DNA of 15,521 bases from Chlamydiota bacterium (GTDB lineage Bacteria > Chlamydiota > Chlamydiia > Chlamydiales > VGMA01), in contig VGMA01000023.1 of the NCBI GenBank assembly GCA_016866575.1, positions 1-15,521 on the forward strand. The letters are read 5' to 3'. The translations under genes were made by a program, and so were the position numbers. Positions 13,148 to 15,521 of the stretch are shown in pieces. The notes under the pieces were generated by a model. That model was not told the origin of the DNA and searched no databases. It saw only the letters and a program-made list of their open reading frames with translations. The first letter of the stretch is position 1. Each line of letters begins with the position of its first letter.

Positions 13148-14574
13148 TTGAACTACAGACATCTCGCAAAAACAAAATAAATTTAAGTGATTACAACTAC
13201 GAAGACGACATCAAAACCCGTCTTATGTTGGCAAGCTTCACGGAAACAGATCTCGAAGTATTAGAAGAAATTCTATACAACCCGCTTGAATTTCCCATTG
13301 AAGATCTTCAACAAAGTCTTTCTGTGAAAGAATCTGACTTGATCCCTTCTCTAGAAAAATTTGAAGAAATCGGCCTTTTGGAAAGAAGCCAAAGTCTAGT
13401 AGTTGTCAATAAAGATAAAAGAAAATATTTTGAATTAGAGCTTGAAAAATTTGATGAAGATTTTGAGCCAGGAATGGACTTTTTACAAAGCCTTCTAAAA
13501 AGAGTTCCTATCCACGTTCTTCCAAACTGGTACCACATCCCTAGACACTCAAACAACATCTTCGAATCGCTCATTGAAAAATATCTTATTACTCCCCAAG
13601 TTTTTCAGCGTTATCTAGTCGATTTAAATACTCCGGGAGATCCCATACCTCAAATTGCTCAAGAGGTGTATTCTTCAGAAGATTTAGAAATCTGCAGCGA
13701 AACCATCAAAAGAAAATATAAACTTTCAGACGAAGCGTTTCAAGAAACAGCTCTTTTACTCGAATTCAATTTCTTATGTTGTCTAGCATATAGAAAAACT
13801 GATGATGGATGGAAACAAGTCATCGTTCCTTTCCAAGAGTGGAAAGACTATTTAAGCTTTATCCAAGAATCGCTCCCTTCAGAGCAGCCATCTCGTCTTA
13901 TTTCATCATATAGACCTGACGACTACGGCTTTGCAAAAGATCTCTCTGAAGTTCTTATGCACATAGATAGAGAGCCTGATCATTTCATCTATAAAGCGAA
14001 TAACTGGCTAATCGATCCAAAAATTGCACAATTTTTGATCCCTGAATTTCCTCAAAACCACGGCGCTCAAAAGCTTTTAGGTTTCTCCTCTTACAGCGAA
14101 CGTCTTTTAGAACAAGCAATCCTTCTTGGATATGCAGCAAAACAAGGCGCCCATTTAGCATTAACCGAAAGTGGCTTTGAGTGGCTAGAAATGGGTAGAG
14201 AAGAAAAAGCTATTGCGATTTTTAAGCATCCTTTCCATAAAATACGTTCCAACCCGATCCATTCTGAAAGAAATATCCACGAGATAGAGAACAGTCTAGG
14301 GCGTTTATCAAAACAAGGCTGGGTACTGTTAGATGAGTTTCTTAAAGGATCTGCTGTAGCTCTTAAAGAAGAGAAAAAAGTACGCTTAAAGAAAGAGGGA
14401 AGAAGATGGCGTTATTCTCTTCCTGTATACTCTGTCGAAGAAAGAGCATACGTAGAGGCAGCCCTTATTGGCTACCTCTTTGAATCTGGTATCATTCGCC
14501 TAGGAATACTTGGCAATGACATCGTCTTTCGCGTTACTGAGCTTGGTGCGTCTCTTTTTGAAGCCTCATCTTAA
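13144..14574 (+). CDS. Conserved-type hypothetical protein with winged-helix-like ends
   Basis: 476 residues from ATG 13144; GTG 13129 would add five (Y-A-V-G). No signal peptide or membrane helix, acidic and Leu-rich, predicted cytosolic. Residues about 30-95 (T-D-L-E-V-L-E-E-I-L ... I-E-D-L-Q-Q-S-L-S-V-K-E-S-D-L-I-P-S-L-E-K-F-E-E-I) and then G-L-L-E-R have the helix-turn-helix plus wing rhythm of a winged-helix domain. The C-terminus (Y-V-E-A-A-L-I-G-Y-L-F-E-S-G-I-I-R-L-G ... V-F-R-V-T-E-L-G) resembles the helix-plus-wing end of helicase-associated domains, and a similar L-G-Y-A-A-K-Q-G ... L-T-E-S-G-F stretch lies before it. I do not recognise the gene. A DNA-binding or helicase-partner role is inference. 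It diverges from the transporter and its end overlaps the convergent aconitase gene by 41 nt. Confidence 0.85.
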   Translation: MIELQTSRKNKINLSDYNYEDDIKTRLMLASFTETDLEVLEEILYNPLEFPIEDLQQSLSVKESDLIPSLEKFEEIGLLERSQSLVVVNKDKRKYFELELEKFDEDFEPGMDFLQSLLKRVPIHVLPNWYHIPRHSNNIFESLIEKYLITPQVFQRYLVDLNTPGDPIPQIAQEVYSSEDLEICSETIKRKYKLSDEAFQETALLLEFNFLCCLAYRKTDDGWKQVIVPFQEWKDYLSFIQESLPSEQPSRLISSYRPDDYGFAKDLSEVLMHIDREPDHFIYKANNWLIDPKIAQFLIPEFPQNHGAQKLLGFSSYSERLLEQAILLGYAAKQGAHLALTESGFEWLEMGREEKAIAIFKHPFHKIRSNPIHSERNIHEIENSLGRLSKQGWVLLDEFLKGSAVALKEEKKVRLKKEGRRWRYSLPVYSVEERAYVEAALIGYLFESGIIRLGILGNDIVFRVTELGASLFEASS

Positions 14575-15521
14575 TCACATTCAATCTCGAACCGGCTAAG
14601 ATATAGTCTTTTTCGTGATTAGTGAGATTGTGCTGCACAAGATACTCTTCATCTTTAGTGACATTACGCACTTTTACAGGTTCATCAGCTTTCAAAGCTT
14701 TAATGACGTGCAAAATTTCAAGCTCATCCCCTTTTTGGATTTTGTCGTAGTCATCTGGATTGACAAACACAAAAGGTATAACGCCGAAATTGGTCAAATT
14801 AGAGCGGTGGATTCTTGCAAAACTTTTTGCTATAACTAGCCTAACTCCTACATACGCTGTAGAAATAGCGGCATGCTCTCTACTTGATCCTTGTCCATAA
14901 TTTTTTCCACCTACAATGATCGAACCATGATGCTTAATTTTCATTGCGCGGTCAAAAAACGTTTCATCCATGCGGTAGTACATATATTCACTAATCTTAG
15001 GAATATTGCTGCGATAGGGAAGCACCTGCGCTCCGGCAGGAGAGATATCATCTGTGGAAATATTATCCCCCGTTTTCAATATCACAGGCAATCTGTAATG
15101 GTCTTGAGGCGGGTGAAACTCTGGCAGTGGCTTGATATTTCCCCCTTTGACAATTTCCGCACTTTTTCCGTGAGGCAAAGGAGCTATGATGTTTGATACT
15201 AGCGCGTATTGACGAGGCTCCTTTACTTTAGGATAAGGCATATCAAGCGTTCTTGGATCGGTGATTACTCCAGTAATCGCAGAAGCTGTTGCTGTTTCTG
15301 GCGAGCAAAGATAAACGAGATCTTCTTTTGTACCTGAGCGCCCTTTGAAATTTCTTGGCACGGTGCGAAGACTTGGTTTTTCTGTAGCCGGCGCTTGTCC
15401 CATGCCTATACAGCCATTACAACCTGCTTGGTGCAATCTAGCGCCTGCTCTGATTAAATAAGCCATATACCCCCCTTCCATTAGAGCGTAAAGCCCCATT
15501 CTAGATGCAGGGTTGACATCG
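14534..15521 (-). CDS. acn: Aconitate hydratase, C-terminal part (5' end outside window)
   Basis: The frame is open from the right edge (D-V-N-P-A-S-R) to TAA 14534, so 328 residues of a protein probably near 650 are visible. Aconitase interconverts citrate and isocitrate in the cytosolic TCA cycle using a 4Fe-4S cluster. Visible: A-G-C-N-G-C-I-G-M-G (cluster cysteines 34 and 37 of the fragment), S-P-E-T-A-T-A-S-A-I-T-G, then the swivel domain with D-N-I-S-T-D-D-I-S-P-A-G, G-G-K-N-Y-G-Q-G-S-S-R-E-H-A-A (substrate-binding S-R) and R-S-N-L-T-N-F-G-V-I-P-F. The pattern suits the shorter Aquifex-type or mitochondrial-like aconitase more than AcnB. Human-pathogenic Chlamydia lack aconitase, so this supports an environmental chlamydia. 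The C-terminus ends M-R-L-Q-K-E-T-H-Q-A-Q, inside the convergent 13144 gene's 3' end. Confidence 0.93.
   Translation of the reverse strand, partial: DVNPASRMGLYALMEGGYMAYLIRAGARLHQAGCNGCIGMGQAPATEKPSLRTVPRNFKGRSGTKEDLVYLCSPETATASAITGVITDPRTLDMPYPKVKEPRQYALVSNIIAPLPHGKSAEIVKGGNIKPLPEFHPPQDHYRLPVILKTGDNISTDDISPAGAQVLPYRSNIPKISEYMYYRMDETFFDRAMKIKHHGSIIVGGKNYGQGSSREHAAISTAYVGVRLVIAKSFARIHRSNLTNFGVIPFVFVNPDDYDKIQKGDELEILHVIKALKADEPVKVRNVTKDEEYLVQHNLTNHEKDYILAGSRLNVIKMRLQKETHQAQ

Overview
The window looks like part of the chromosome of an amoeba-associated (environmental) chlamydia, such as a Parachlamydia or Protochlamydia relative. leuS is followed directly by the Kdo transferase gene waaA/kdtA, the gene order I recall from Chlamydia. 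A full-type aconitase gene is present, although human-pathogenic Chlamydia lack the enzyme. The AT-rich left end carries BTB plus leucine-rich-repeat genes of the kind reported to be expanded in amoebal Chlamydiae as host-ubiquitin effectors. The assignment is inference from gene content; no rRNA or species marker is present.

Left block, about 1-7120, is accessory. It holds: two tandem LRR genes (1-2575), the second with an N-terminal BTB-like domain; a small two-helix membrane-protein gene with a second, exported-type ORF nested out of frame over its last 52 nt (2730-3022); the 5' half of an ISAs1-type transposase gene (3141-3701); on the minus strand, a short secreted RHS/YD-repeat protein with a His-rich C-terminal toxin-like tip and a candidate immunity gene (3698-5515), where a +1 frameshift separates core from tip; a decayed second copy of the RHS core end (5701-6003); and a decayed, longer second copy of the membrane-protein/nested-ORF pair (6181-7049). 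The order RHS, tip, immunity gene, ISAs1 remnant parallels the Rhs/H-repeat elements of enterobacteria. The block stops at the 3' end of a tRNA gene.

Right block, about 7121-15521, is core. On the minus strand, in transcription order, are an SLC12-like cation-chloride cotransporter homologue, leuS, waaA, initiator tRNA-fMet and a second tRNA with anticodon CAU. The protein genes overlap (29 and 4 nt) and the tRNAs follow within 13 and 16 nt, so this looks like one transcription unit. Divergent from the transporter is an unrecognised 476-residue protein with winged-helix-like ends (13144-14574). Its 3' end overlaps the convergent aconitase gene (14534 to the right edge, cut off) by 41 nt.

The most interesting parts are the twice-occurring nested gene pair, the RHS/immunity/ISAs1 module with opposite lesions in its two copies, and the 43-residue cysteine-marked LRR super-repeat. 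Functions of the toxin tip, immunity protein, nested pair and 13144 gene are inferred from context or unknown.
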